The notes under the pieces: generated by a model
The model's input: the letters and a program-made list of their open reading frames with translations, nothing else
Databases searched by the model: none
Told to the model about the DNA's origin: nothing
Translations under genes and position numbers: made by a program
Shown here: piece after piece, positions 1 to 9,787 of the stretch
How the letters are laid out: each line of letters opens with the position of its first letter
How positions within the stretch are numbered: position 1 is the first letter of the stretch
NCBI GenBank assembly: GCA_016861025.1
Contig: BOKO01000014.1
Location: 1 to 64,000 of the forward strand
DNA length: 64,000 nucleotides
Direction: 5' to 3'
Source of the DNA: Chloroflexota bacterium
Lineage (GTDB): Bacteria; Chloroflexota; Anaerolineae; Caldilineales; Caldilineaceae

Positions 1-60
1 ATGTAGCATGTCGTTGCCTCCTGGTGTAGACCGGTTTCGCAACTACTATGCTACGGAGGT

Positions 61-94
61 AGCCGCACTTTGACTACTTCAGGGTGCGGCTTTT
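61..94 (+). terminator. Candidate rho-independent terminator of a gene left of the window
   Basis: An 8-bp perfect inverted repeat (AGCCGCAC at 61-68, GTGCGGCT at 84-91) with a 15-nt loop runs into TTTT on the plus strand. It would end a plus-strand transcript entering from outside the window. The next gene to the right is on the minus strand and converges on it. Confidence 0.5.
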
Positions 95-264
95 CCCACT
101 TTTCGATTTATGACCACGTCTCATCTAGATAGCTGATTGCACGGCTAAGTGGCATACTGCCGCTATCCGACCAGCTGCATCCGGAATCGTCAACGCCGCT
201 GAATTGTCAATCTAGTACGCCTGGGGTTCATTTGACATGCAGTATCCCCGGCGTCAACTTCTAT

Positions 265-1083
<819 letters not shown>

Positions 1084-1137
1084 ATGCACCTCCTGATGTG
1101 CAAAATCGACGAGACTGCTTGGAAATATTGAGAATCA

Positions 1138-1208
1138 TCGTAGGTCGCCGCTACTGGCGTGACGAAACGGCGTAAACGTAGACGCGCCGTCCAAGGCGTG
1201 ACCTACGA
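1138..1208. repeat. Imperfect palindromic intergenic repeat, copy 1
   Basis: Nine-base perfect terminal arms (TCGTAGGTC at 1138-1146, GACCTACGA at 1200-1208) enclose further partial dyads such as ACGGCG/CGCCGT at 1167-1190. The terminal GTAGGTC ... GGCGTGACCTAC motif recurs in the stronger palindrome at 46203-46259, so this may be a dispersed REP-like family. The alignment was by eye. Confidence 0.45.
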
Positions 1209-1234
1209 AATGCCATAACCATCAGGAATTTCGG

Positions 1235-1251
1235 CGCCACCTGCGGTGGCG
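1235..1251. other. Strong GC-rich hairpin between genes
   Basis: CGCCACC-TGC-GGTGGCG gives seven paired bases with a 3-nt loop, and pairing can extend outward with mismatches to 1231-1257. It lies about 100 bases past the stop of the minus-strand CHAT gene but has no T-run on either side, so it is not a classical terminator. It might protect a 3' end or stop transcription by another route. The rest of 1084-1354 holds only the repeat at 1138-1208 and no convincing gene. Confidence 0.4.
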
Positions 1252-1354
1252 GGCCGAGCTGTTGCCGCGATAGGTCGCACGCCTGATGTCGATCCATACA
1301 CGCGTCAGCGCTGGCGCGCTTCCAGACAGGCGCGGTGGAGGTGCTCCGCGTCCT

Positions 1355-3433
1355 TCATGCACCTATCACGGTAAATGGCGACCAATGGCGCTCTGCTCCT
1401 GCACCTTCAACAGGGAATAATTCCGCCGGCGCTTCACGGCTGTGGGTCGGAACACCCGCTTCTCTGTCAAGAAATGAGAGTTGAGCTTGCCGAAGCGCTT
1501 GAGCAGGTTCAAGGCCGCTGAAAAGCCCCTGATAAAATGCGATCATGAGATCCGCCGTATGCGCGTCGTCCACAGGCCATAGGCTCACCACCGCCGCGCT
1601 CGCTCCACAGGCGAGGAGGCCCCGACTGACGCCGAGCACGTCGTCTCCGCTGGTGCGAGCGCCCTCTCCGGTGCTGCATGCGCTGGCGACGATCAGGCGG
1701 CATCGACTCTCGACCGTAATGAGGTCGATGACCGTCAGTTGCTCTCCATCGGCCAGAAGGAAAGCCGAAAACAGCGGCGCCTCCGCACAAAATCTGGCGT
1801 GGGTGGCCAGATGGACAATGTCGGCGGTGCGCAGCGCGTCGAGCACGGCGTCTCGCGTCACTTGCGAACCACAGCGGAGAGGGTGCACGCAGTCGCCGGC
1901 AAGTGTTATAATCTCTTGCGCCTCGCGCTCTGCATGCCCCAGAGAACTGACTGTAACCGTCTCTCCCGTCGGCGAAGTCCACCGCGCATCGCTCGGATTG
2001 CCGAATGCGGCGATCGCGGCGTTTTGGAAGTTCATCGATTTCCTGCCGACCAGGTCAGGGAAGACGCCCAAGGTGGGGAGAACCGAACAGGCATGGGTGG
2101 CGACGAGCGCTCGACCGCGCCACAGAAGGGCCGCAAATGGAAGCGCCCGAAGCGGGCCGCTGGGAACAAGCAGCAGGCGCCCGTTGGCGTCGAGGATGTC
2201 ATCCGCCCACCCCAGCAGCGCTTCTGAAAGCGAAGCAAGGCGAGCTTCGCCGGCAAGCGCGCCGAAGCGGCAGGAGGTTCGCACAGCGGCGACGTGATCC
2301 GCCAGATCAGAAGCCGAAAGCCCCAGCCGTTGCACCCACAGACGATCGTGCGTCAACGCCCATCCGAACACGTCGTTCTCGAACAGCTCATAGCCGAGGA
2401 TGGCGGCGCCTGGCTCAAGTTCTCGTTGCACGTCGGCCACAACGTCAACGTCAGGTCTGACCGGCGAGCGCAGTAGCGCAGCGCCCGGCCTGTAAAAGAA
2501 ACTGTAGAGGTCGGGCGCAGCCTGTCGCAGTCGGATCTTGGCTTCTCTCCTCGCCGCCTCGGCTGCGCTCCGCTTTTCTTCCACAGCGCGCAGCTTCAGA
2601 CCTGGCTCCGCCTCGACGAGCATACGGGAAAAGAGGTCGCTCCATTGAAACGCTTCGGCCTCGGCGGCCCAGCATCGACGAATCGCAGGCAGGCGCAACA
2701 GAATAGGAACCGGAGCGCGCGTGATGGTGTGCAAAATTTCCGCCAGCAGTGGGTCGCGACCGAGATCACCCAGGGACAACCCGAGCCGCCAACCTCTTTC
2801 GTCCTCGGCGTGCGCCAGGGCGGCGGCCGCGATCCGCGTCAATGAGAAGCCGACGTCGCCGCCGAAATTCAAGCGCAGCGCAGTGTCGTCCAGCCTCCGT
2901 CGCCGCTGCAACAGCTCCTCGACGCCTTCCAACGCAACGTTCAAGGCGCCCGCAAAGCGACCTGCGGCGAACAAAGTGCGGGCCAGCAGAGCGGTCTCCC
3001 ACAGGCTGCGCGGGCGGCGAGCGCCCTCCAGTTGGGCAAAAAGCCGGAGCGCCTCTTCGTGCGCTCCGCACGTCGCCAGGAACACGGCGAGAACGCCGGC
3101 GCGCGCTTGGGCGCGAAGCCTCGCCACCGACGCCGCGGTGATCTTCGCGGTCTCGACGCTGTTCAGCTCCCTGTCGCTCAACAGCGCGGCGTGCGCTTCT
3201 CGAAGCACTGCGACGGCCTTCTCATCCTGGCCGTCCACATGATGGCCGAGGGCAATGAGAAGCGGGGCAAACGGCAGCTCGCCGACCTGAGCGGTCAAGT
3301 CGCCCACCGGAGGGCGCTGCAAACGTTCGACCACCGCTGCGAAGCGCACGATCCACGGCGTCCAATCGGCGACTTCATCGCTGACGAGGCGACAATAGGC
3401 GTTCAATAGCTCGGCGACTTCTATATGGCTCAT
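1355..3433 (-). CDS. CHAT-domain protease with helical-repeat N-terminus
   Basis: The protein has 692 residues. Residues 1 to about 390 are alpha-helical and TPR-like. The C-terminal part, about 390-692, is a CHAT domain, a caspase-like cysteine protease fold. The catalytic pair is visible: His545 in HLATHA and Cys586 in SACSTG, followed by GVSRGLLACGA and the family's VVSLWPVDD stretch. The start at 3433 is set by context: its ATG overlaps the TGA of the upstream gene (ATGA), and GGAG lies seven bases before it. It is the last gene of a three-gene operon headed by a caspase-like protease. Known TPR-CHAT proteins such as Csx29 are activated by a partner, which suggests a controlled protease here, but no CRISPR genes are present. 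The substrate is unknown. Confidence 0.85.
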   Translation of the reverse strand: MSHIEVAELLNAYCRLVSDEVADWTPWIVRFAAVVERLQRPPVGDLTAQVGELPFAPLLIALGHHVDGQDEKAVAVLREAHAALLSDRELNSVETAKITAASVARLRAQARAGVLAVFLATCGAHEEALRLFAQLEGARRPRSLWETALLARTLFAAGRFAGALNVALEGVEELLQRRRRLDDTALRLNFGGDVGFSLTRIAAAALAHAEDERGWRLGLSLGDLGRDPLLAEILHTITRAPVPILLRLPAIRRCWAAEAEAFQWSDLFSRMLVEAEPGLKLRAVEEKRSAAEAARREAKIRLRQAAPDLYSFFYRPGAALLRSPVRPDVDVVADVQRELEPGAAILGYELFENDVFGWALTHDRLWVQRLGLSASDLADHVAAVRTSCRFGALAGEARLASLSEALLGWADDILDANGRLLLVPSGPLRALPFAALLWRGRALVATHACSVLPTLGVFPDLVGRKSMNFQNAAIAAFGNPSDARWTSPTGETVTVSSLGHAEREAQEIITLAGDCVHPLRCGSQVTRDAVLDALRTADIVHLATHARFCAEAPLFSAFLLADGEQLTVIDLITVESRCRLIVASACSTGEGARTSGDDVLGVSRGLLACGASAAVVSLWPVDDAHTADLMIAFYQGLFSGLEPAQALRQAQLSFLDREAGVPTHSREAPAELFPVEGAGAERHWSPFTVIGA

Positions 3434-4971
3434 GAGGAGGCTCCAGGCAGAATGTTCAGGCCGAGCAGTCTCCGCCGCGTATGCGCGAAGACGGCGTGGC
3501 CGGAGGACCAGGCCAGCAGCATCGCGCCGGTTTGCGCCACGCGTTGGCGCAGGCGCACCCACGCCCCGAACTGCCCTGGCGCAGAGGGCTTCATCGCGGT
3601 GAGCGCATCGATGTAGCCGTCGAAGGCGCGTTGCATGGCCGGAATCCCCTGGGACGACTCCCAGCCAGACGCCAACAGATCGGCCTCTTCTGCGGCGGCG
3701 TCTGCATTTGCCACCGGCGCCTGTAGCCCATCGAAGAGCGCGGCGGCGAGTTGGGTTGCTTTGATGGCGGCGGCGAGTTCACCTCGTCGGCGCCACCTGC
3801 GCCCGGCTGCGAGAAACAGATACCCCAATCCCAATGCATACGAAAAGCCGCCACTTTTCATTCCCCATTCACCGATGCTATGCGCTTTCTGAAGCTGAAA
3901 CTCCTCGAATGGGTAATTCTGCTCAAGGGCGCTGATCAGCAATCGGCACAGCACAAGTTGCTGTCCGGCTTCATCGCCGGCGCGCTGAAAGGTGGACTGC
4001 GCCTCCACCAGATGGCGAATCTCGAATGTCGCCGGCATGTCGGCCGGCTTCGCCCGCATTGTCCGACTCGCGGCGAGCGCCAACGCTGCGCCGACGCCGA
4101 TCCGCCAATTGTGGGTCTCAAAGAGGCTGCGCGCTCTGCTGTTGCCTTCAACAATTGCAGTCCAGTCCTCCGGGGGATTAGGCGACGTCCCTTCCTCCAG
4201 CGCCTCCAAAACGCTGCGACTCATCGATTGAATATCGCCTGCAAAGAGGTCGAGCGCCTCCGGCGTCGTCCGGGCCGTGGCGTCCAGGTCGTCGATCAGC
4301 AAGGCAAAGAGTCCTTCGCCGAGTGGGCGACCCATCTCCCGACAAGCCGCAATGCCTTTCATGGCGAATTGTCGAGCGGCGCCTTTCTCATCGACAAGGC
4401 GGAGCATCAGAGCATGGACGAGCATCACTCCAAGCGCAATCACCGGGGATAGATCCCCCGATTGCAGTCGCTCCGCCGCCTGCGCCATGCGACGAAAAAG
4501 TGGTTTCGACTCCTCAGGCGCGGAAGCAGACGCCAGTTCATGCACCAATGGAGCGATTTGGGTGACAAACCAGACTTCCTGCTCAACAGAAGCCGGCAGC
4601 GCGGGCAATTGTCGGCGCCAGAAATCTCGCTCGATGGCCCACTCCAGCAAAGACCACCTGCGCTCCACTTCGAGCGGCGTCGAACCCGGGCTCCACTCCC
4701 GACACGCGCCAAAATCGGCGAACTCCGCCAGTCGGCGATAGGCGCCTGCCAGGGCGCGGTCATTTACCTCGGTGGCGGCGCCTTCGGCCTGGGAGAAGGC
4801 CTCGCGCGCCCGTTTCACCTGACCGGCGCACAGCAACACCTTGCCGAGCATGAGGAGGTCGTTGGGAGCCTCCGAACCTTTGAGGTCGGCTTCTGCAACG
4901 GCGAGGTTAGCCTCATATTCATGCGGCAATAAGAAGCGAAGGATGGAACTCACATAAGGGCCAAAGATCAT
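3430..4971 (-). CDS. Helical-repeat (TPR-like) middle protein of the caspase-CHAT operon
   Basis: This 513-residue protein is mostly alpha-helical with TPR-like helix pairs, for example LLMLGKVLLCAGQVKRARE near residue 40 and paired helices around residues 385-430. No enzyme motif, signal peptide or transmembrane segment was seen. Its start overlaps the stop of the caspase gene (ATGA) with GGAGG four bases upstream, and its stop overlaps the start of the CHAT gene in the same way, so the three proteins are probably made in fixed proportion. A scaffold or adaptor between the two proteases is the simplest idea, but this is inference from position and fold. A diverged sensor is the alternative. 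Confidence 0.65.
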   Translation of the reverse strand: MIFGPYVSSILRFLLPHEYEANLAVAEADLKGSEAPNDLLMLGKVLLCAGQVKRAREAFSQAEGAATEVNDRALAGAYRRLAEFADFGACREWSPGSTPLEVERRWSLLEWAIERDFWRRQLPALPASVEQEVWFVTQIAPLVHELASASAPEESKPLFRRMAQAAERLQSGDLSPVIALGVMLVHALMLRLVDEKGAARQFAMKGIAACREMGRPLGEGLFALLIDDLDATARTTPEALDLFAGDIQSMSRSVLEALEEGTSPNPPEDWTAIVEGNSRARSLFETHNWRIGVGAALALAASRTMRAKPADMPATFEIRHLVEAQSTFQRAGDEAGQQLVLCRLLISALEQNYPFEEFQLQKAHSIGEWGMKSGGFSYALGLGYLFLAAGRRWRRRGELAAAIKATQLAAALFDGLQAPVANADAAAEEADLLASGWESSQGIPAMQRAFDGYIDALTAMKPSAPGQFGAWVRLRQRVAQTGAMLLAWSSGHAVFAHTRRRLLGLNILPGASS

Positions 4972-6857
4972 GCCGCCTCCACCGTTGAAGCATTCAAGGA
5001 GGCGCCCTGCGCCCGCGGCGTCGGGCTGAGGTTGAAGTCAAAAACTCGCGCGTCATAGCGACCTCCATCCGGCCGGCTCGCCGGAATCTCGCGCGTCGTT
5101 CCCTGGCGCATGCTGGCGAGCAGCGCTTCAAGCGGCGTTCGGTGACCACGCGTCGAGTCCCGCGGCGTTTCAAAGCTCTGAAAATCGTTCCAATCTTCGG
5201 CGAGGATGACGAGGATCGACTCGCGGCGCGCTTCGGTCGTCGGAACTTCTTCGGGCCAGGTGAGCGGACCTAGCCCCTCGAGGACCCCGAAGCGTTCGCC
5301 AAGCGTGTAGCCGGCGCCCGGCGCGATCTTGCGCCCTGTTGGAGTCGCCGCCGTGAGCAATGTGACCGCTCCTCTCACCCCAATGTCGAAGATCGCCGCG
5401 TAGAGATCGACGTCCGTTTTGTTCTCGATGGTGACGTATACAAAATCGCCGACGTGCAGCGTCTCTCCGGCGCTGAGTGGAACCGGTTCCCCGTTGACGA
5501 CGCAGCCCCAGCGCACGGCTGCAACGGTCGGCGGAAGTCCGCCCGCTTGCAGGTCTCGCAGCGCCAGCGCCTTCGCCCAACGCTCCAGCCGTGCGAGCGT
5601 GTTCTGCCGTCCTCCAGCATCATTGGGCTCCGAGTGTGCGATCTGCACTTTGTTGTCATCGAACAAGGTCAATCGCTGATTTTCGAAGACCACTTCAAAA
5701 TCGTTCGGCCCGTCTGCGACCAACTCCAGAAAACGGCTGGTTTGAAGCGTCTGCAGCAAGGGAGCGATGCTCTCGGCGTCTCCACGAACGGAGACTCTGG
5801 CGCGGGGAAAAGGAAGGGTGCGCGGAATCGCCAATGCCCCAGCTTGAGGCGGTTGCGCTTGTGAAGCCACGCGCAGAGCGACGCGCGAAACGTTGCCCAT
5901 AATCTCGACAACGGTGACTTCCGCCGCCGAACCTGCTTCGAGCTCGGTTGCACCCAGCGGCAGAACGTCGAAAACAGCGCCAGGGCGGGCGCCCAGCAGG
6001 CGCCCTGCGCGCAGCGACGGCCGGCCATCGTCATAGAAGAAGACCACGGCGTCGGAACGGGGGGCGAGCACAGTGGAAAAGAGCAACCGATCGGCGGGGC
6101 CTTCCACTTCAGGCCTTTGTTCCGCGACCTGGTTCATCACCAGCTCTCGCACGCGCAGCGCCAGCATTCGCCACGCAAGAGGCGCGTCGCCGCACTCTTC
6201 CAGTGCAAGCTGGAGCGCGCAGGTCAGCAGTCCCATCCTGATCAGCTTGCCATTCCCCGGCAGGAGGGCCTCGTAAGCCGAGCGATCGGCCTGGGTGGCC
6301 GCCAGACGCACTGCATCTGGGTTGCTTTCGACATGCACTTGAGAAAGATCGAGCGAGTGCTGAGCCAGGAACTCGTCGACGCCGTCCGCCCACGCGCGCG
6401 GGAGAGCTCGGGGCGTCAACGCGTTCGGCTCGGCGGCTCGCGACATCTGGGCGGCGTGGCAGCAATCGAGGATGACGGTTACATTTTTCGTGCGCGCCGT
6501 AAGCTCCGCCATCAGCGCAGATAATTCGACATGGAGGATGCCTCGAAAGCCTCCGCCGGCTCCCCAGTCGGTCGGAACGATGCATTGCAGATGCTTCGGC
6601 TGGTTCGGACGCCTCGTCGGGTTGACGGCAAAGGCGCCGTGACCTGAGTAATAGACGACGGCGGCATCGTCTGCTCTGGAGTCGGCAATCAGCCTGCGAT
6701 AGCCGTCGAGGATTCCGTCGCGGCTTGCGTCGCTTCCAATGCGACGATCGACGGCGAAGCCATAACGGCCCAAAATCATTTTCATCGCTTCGACGTCATT
6801 ATGGACGCCGGTCAGTCCAAGAATTTGGCTTCCGAGCACCAACGCGCGGCGTTTCAT
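4968..6857 (-). CDS. Caspase-like protease (peptidase C14 family) with C-terminal beta-rich region
   Basis: The protein has 629 residues. Residues 1 to about 235 form a caspase-type p20-like domain: KRRALVLGS at the start, catalytic His73 in YYSGHGAF, and catalytic Cys133 in VILDCCHAA. The remainder is beta-rich and includes a segment near residues 450-530 (LHVGDFVYVTIENKTDVDLY) resembling the DUF4384 modules often attached to bacterial caspase homologues. No signal peptide is present, so it should be cytoplasmic. The ATG at 6857 follows GGGGGAG closely; a TTG at 6872 is an alternative start. It leads the operon and is divergent from a STAND regulator 171 bases away. Bacterial homologues usually cut after basic residues and take part in signalling or cell death; the target here is unknown. 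Confidence 0.85.
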   Translation of the reverse strand: MKRRALVLGSQILGLTGVHNDVEAMKMILGRYGFAVDRRIGSDASRDGILDGYRRLIADSRADDAAVVYYSGHGAFAVNPTRRPNQPKHLQCIVPTDWGAGGGFRGILHVELSALMAELTARTKNVTVILDCCHAAQMSRAAEPNALTPRALPRAWADGVDEFLAQHSLDLSQVHVESNPDAVRLAATQADRSAYEALLPGNGKLIRMGLLTCALQLALEECGDAPLAWRMLALRVRELVMNQVAEQRPEVEGPADRLLFSTVLAPRSDAVVFFYDDGRPSLRAGRLLGARPGAVFDVLPLGATELEAGSAAEVTVVEIMGNVSRVALRVASQAQPPQAGALAIPRTLPFPRARVSVRGDAESIAPLLQTLQTSRFLELVADGPNDFEVVFENQRLTLFDDNKVQIAHSEPNDAGGRQNTLARLERWAKALALRDLQAGGLPPTVAAVRWGCVVNGEPVPLSAGETLHVGDFVYVTIENKTDVDLYAAIFDIGVRGAVTLLTAATPTGRKIAPGAGYTLGERFGVLEGLGPLTWPEEVPTTEARRESILVILAEDWNDFQSFETPRDSTRGHRTPLEALLASMRQGTTREIPASRPDGGRYDARVFDFNLSPTPRAQGASLNASTVEAA

Positions 6858-6978
6858 ATCTCCCCCAGACAAACTTCAATCCGGTGTTTCGGTCGATGAG
6901 GACAAGATAGCACGAAAGGGGTTGCATTTTTTGCCTTTTCTTGTCAAAAAAGGACGCTCTGCCCGCAACGGTTTGATG

Positions 6979-6984
6979 TATAAT
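6979..6984 (+). promoter_or_regulatory. Candidate -10 element for the STAND regulator gene
   Basis: A perfect TATAAT lies 45 bases before the GTG at 7029, in an AT-rich spacer between divergent genes. No -35 hexamer sits at normal spacing. A TTGACA on the minus strand (6947-6942) has no matching -10 for the caspase operon. The two transcripts may share a regulator bound in this spacer. Confidence 0.35.
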
Positions 6985-7028
6985 GAATTCATCACGCGGG
7001 GCGTTCACCGGTGATTGAGGAGCGATGC

Positions 7029-9704
7029 GTGGCTGCTTCCCACGATCCTTTCATCACCTTTTCCACCTGTGGGGAGCTGCTGAAGTTCCTGCGTCGCCGC
7101 GCTCGCATTTCGCTACGCGAACTCTCCATCGAGATCGGCTACAGCGAATCGCATCTAAGCCGCATCGAAAACAATGAGCGCGCAGTAGACCGCGCCACGT
7201 TGCTGGCGCGCTTTGTTCCCGCGCTTGGTCTGAGGGGCGAGCCGGAGATCGTTGCACGCTTGCTGGCGCTTTGCGACCAACAGCCAAACGACGCAGCGCC
7301 GCCCGCTATTTCTGCCATATCGCAGCCTTCCGCCCTCTCACCGTTCATCTCACAACCAGCATCGACGGGCGTTTATCCGCTTCCTCTGCAGCTAACCTCA
7401 TTCATCGGTCGCGTCGAGGAGATCTCTGAGGTGTGCAAGCTGTTGCAAGACCAAAATGTTCGACTGTTGACCCTGACCGGCGCCGGCGGGTGCGGCAAGA
7501 CGCGGCTGGCGCTGCGCATCGGCGAAGAGATAAAGCCTTTCTACACCGACGGGGTGCATCTGGTTGAGCTGGCTGCGCTCGTTGAACCGCATCTGTTGCC
7601 GACCGTGCTGGCGACAACTGTCGGCGTAAGCATCGTTGCCGGCGACGTTGCACTGACTGCATTGGTGGACTTTCTCCGCTCCTCCCGGCGGCTGTTGATT
7701 CTAGACAATTGCGAGCATCTGGTCGAAGCTGTCGCCGATGCAGTGGTGACGTTGTTGTTGGCCTGTCCTCAACTGCAGATTTTGACCACCAGCCGTGAGG
7801 TGCTGGCGGTTCCTGGGGAGTTTGTCTATCGAGTTCAACCGCTGGCGTTGCCATCCATGCAGATGGACGCACAGCCTTTAGCCGCAACGATTGTCAGGTG
7901 CGACGGCGTTCGGCTTTTTGTAGAGCGCGCTCGCGCAGCCTCCAACACATTTGTGCTGACCGACCAAAACGCCTCTGCGGTGGCGCGCATCTGCCATCGA
8001 CTGGACGGAATTCCACTTTGCATCGAGTTGGCGGCGGCGTGGGTCGCCACACTTGCGCCTGAGCAGATTGCAGCACGGTTGGAGCATGATCTTTCGCTGC
8101 TCACAACCGACAGTCGTCGCACGCTTCAGCGCCATCAAACGCTGCACACCGCCATCGATTGGAGTTACCGTCTGCTTTCTGCGAAAGAACGTACATTGCT
8201 CCGACGTCTGGCGGTCTTTCGCGGGGGATGGAGCCTCGAGGCCGCTGAGGCGGTTGTCGCCGACGACCAGGACGACGGACAGACGATTGCCGCGCAAGAG
8301 GTGCTGATGCTGCTCCGACAACTGGCAAACAAATCGCTGATTGTGGTGGATGATTCTCTCAAAGGCGGCGCACGTTACCGTCTGTTGGAGCCGCTGCGCG
8401 AAGTGTTGTACGAAAAGTTGGTTGCAGCCGAAGAGCAGACGCAACTTCAGCAACGCCATCTCGCCTACTACACACGGCTGGCGGAGGCGGCGGAAGCCGG
8501 ATTGTCGGGCGCAGATCAGCAACAATGGCTGGATCGACTGGAGACCGAACATGACAATCTGCGTCTTGCGCTGAAATGGGGAAGCGAACACGCCGGGGAG
8601 TCAGCAATGATGGCGGCTCGTCTGGCGGCGCGTATCTGGCGCTTCTGGCTCGTGCGCGACCACTATGCCGAGGGGCGTCACTGGTTGGAACAGGCGCTTG
8701 CCAGCGGCCATCCCACTGATTCTGTACGTGTGCGACTGTTGTATGGCGCTGGCGTGCTGGCGCGGCTGCAACTTGACTTGACGGCTGCACGCCATTTTGC
8801 CGAAGAACAACAGCGCCTGGCGCAACGTCTTGACGATCGCCAGGGGATCGCCGATAGCTACGGCGTGATGGGGTGGGTCGAAGAATTTCTTGGCAACTAT
8901 CAGAAAGCGCTGAATTGCTTCAACAAACGGCTGATGCTCTTCAGAGCATTGGGCAACCAGCGCGGGATCGCCTATGCATTGCGCGGTCTGGGCGAGGCGG
9001 CGACCGCGCTCGGCATGTATGACGAAGCTGATGCGTGGCTGAATGAGGCGCTCACCATCTTTTTACAGCTTGGCGATCGGCGCTATGCTGCACAACTATG
9101 GAACGATCTGGGCGTGTTGGCGTATGATGTAAACAAACCAGGCGTCGCCGAATCCTACTTCCAGCTCAGCCTGACAACTTATCGAAGCGTCAACGACAGA
9201 CACGGGATTGTGAAATTGCTGCTGAACCTGTCAAGGTTGTCGCTGCTTCAGGGAGATCTGTCTGGCGCCGCTGCGCATCAAGAAGAAGCCGCTCAACAGA
9301 TTCGCGGGCTGGCTGACAAACTCTTGTTGGCTTCGATATGGTCAAATCGGGCGCGTCTGGCCCGTCATAACCGCGAATGGACAGATGCGGAGTCGGCGGT
9401 TACACAGGCGTTGCGGCTGCGACGCGATCTAAACCACCGCCCAGGCGTCGTTGAGGATCTCGAACAATTTGCTGATGTGGCGTTTGCCAATCTTCATGCG
9501 ACGCGCGCCGTCTGTTTGTGGAGCGCAGCCGAGCGCTTCCGACGCGTGATGCACATGGCTGTGCCGCCCTGTGAGCAAACATTCCATGTCCAGCAGATCG
9601 AAAGCGCTCGCCTGCATCTTGCCCCGGCGGAATTTGACGCCGCCTGGCGGACAGGCCAGGCTATGTCATGGGAGCATATCCTCGCGTATGCGATCGGCGA
9701 ATAA
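7029..9704 (+). CDS. HTH-STAND ATPase-TPR regulator
   Basis: The protein has 891 residues in three parts. Near the N-terminus is an XRE-type helix-turn-helix (LLKFLRRRARISLRELS through YSESHLSRIENNER). A STAND/NB-ARC ATPase core follows: TSFIGRVEEI, Walker A GAGGCGKT at residues 151-158, Walker B LLILD ending at Asp226, then TTSREVL and LDGIPLCIELAAAW. From about residue 480 to the end are TPR-type helical repeats. GTG at 7029 has GAGGAG six bases upstream and is preferred over the GTG at 7011. Proteins of this design are signal-responsive ATP switches that usually control transcription. It is divergent from the caspase-CHAT operon, so it may control that operon, but such regulators are also abundant in Chloroflexota, and the pairing needs conservation evidence. 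Confidence 0.85.
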   Translation: MAASHDPFITFSTCGELLKFLRRRARISLRELSIEIGYSESHLSRIENNERAVDRATLLARFVPALGLRGEPEIVARLLALCDQQPNDAAPPAISAISQPSALSPFISQPASTGVYPLPLQLTSFIGRVEEISEVCKLLQDQNVRLLTLTGAGGCGKTRLALRIGEEIKPFYTDGVHLVELAALVEPHLLPTVLATTVGVSIVAGDVALTALVDFLRSSRRLLILDNCEHLVEAVADAVVTLLLACPQLQILTTSREVLAVPGEFVYRVQPLALPSMQMDAQPLAATIVRCDGVRLFVERARAASNTFVLTDQNASAVARICHRLDGIPLCIELAAAWVATLAPEQIAARLEHDLSLLTTDSRRTLQRHQTLHTAIDWSYRLLSAKERTLLRRLAVFRGGWSLEAAEAVVADDQDDGQTIAAQEVLMLLRQLANKSLIVVDDSLKGGARYRLLEPLREVLYEKLVAAEEQTQLQQRHLAYYTRLAEAAEAGLSGADQQQWLDRLETEHDNLRLALKWGSEHAGESAMMAARLAARIWRFWLVRDHYAEGRHWLEQALASGHPTDSVRVRLLYGAGVLARLQLDLTAARHFAEEQQRLAQRLDDRQGIADSYGVMGWVEEFLGNYQKALNCFNKRLMLFRALGNQRGIAYALRGLGEAATALGMYDEADAWLNEALTIFLQLGDRRYAAQLWNDLGVLAYDVNKPGVAESYFQLSLTTYRSVNDRHGIVKLLLNLSRLSLLQGDLSGAAAHQEEAAQQIRGLADKLLLASIWSNRARLARHNREWTDAESAVTQALRLRRDLNHRPGVVEDLEQFADVAFANLHATRAVCLWSAAERFRRVMHMAVPPCEQTFHVQQIESARLHLAPAEFDAAWRTGQAMSWEHILAYAIGE

Positions 9705-9705
9705 A

Positions 9706-9787
9706 TTCCGGCTTTACAGAAATACGCCGACGTGAAGCCGGAAAGCGCCCTGACGACAATCACGAGCCACCGATCGGGAACGGTGGT
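9706..9787 (+). terminator. Stem-loops between convergent genes
   Basis: Two inverted repeats fill the gap between convergent genes: TTCCGGCTT/AAGCCGGAA at 9706-9714 and 9735-9743, and CCACCG/CGGTGG at 9767-9772 and 9781-9786, the second followed by TTTA on the plus strand. They probably terminate the STAND gene. The T-run is short, so this is tentative. Confidence 0.4.

Noticed and set aside
1355..6857. Protease operon considered as a CRISPR-guided Craspase (Csx29-type) or gasdermin system
   Set aside because: No Cas7-11-type effector, crRNA array or gasdermin-like gene is adjacent; only the CHAT fold is shared.
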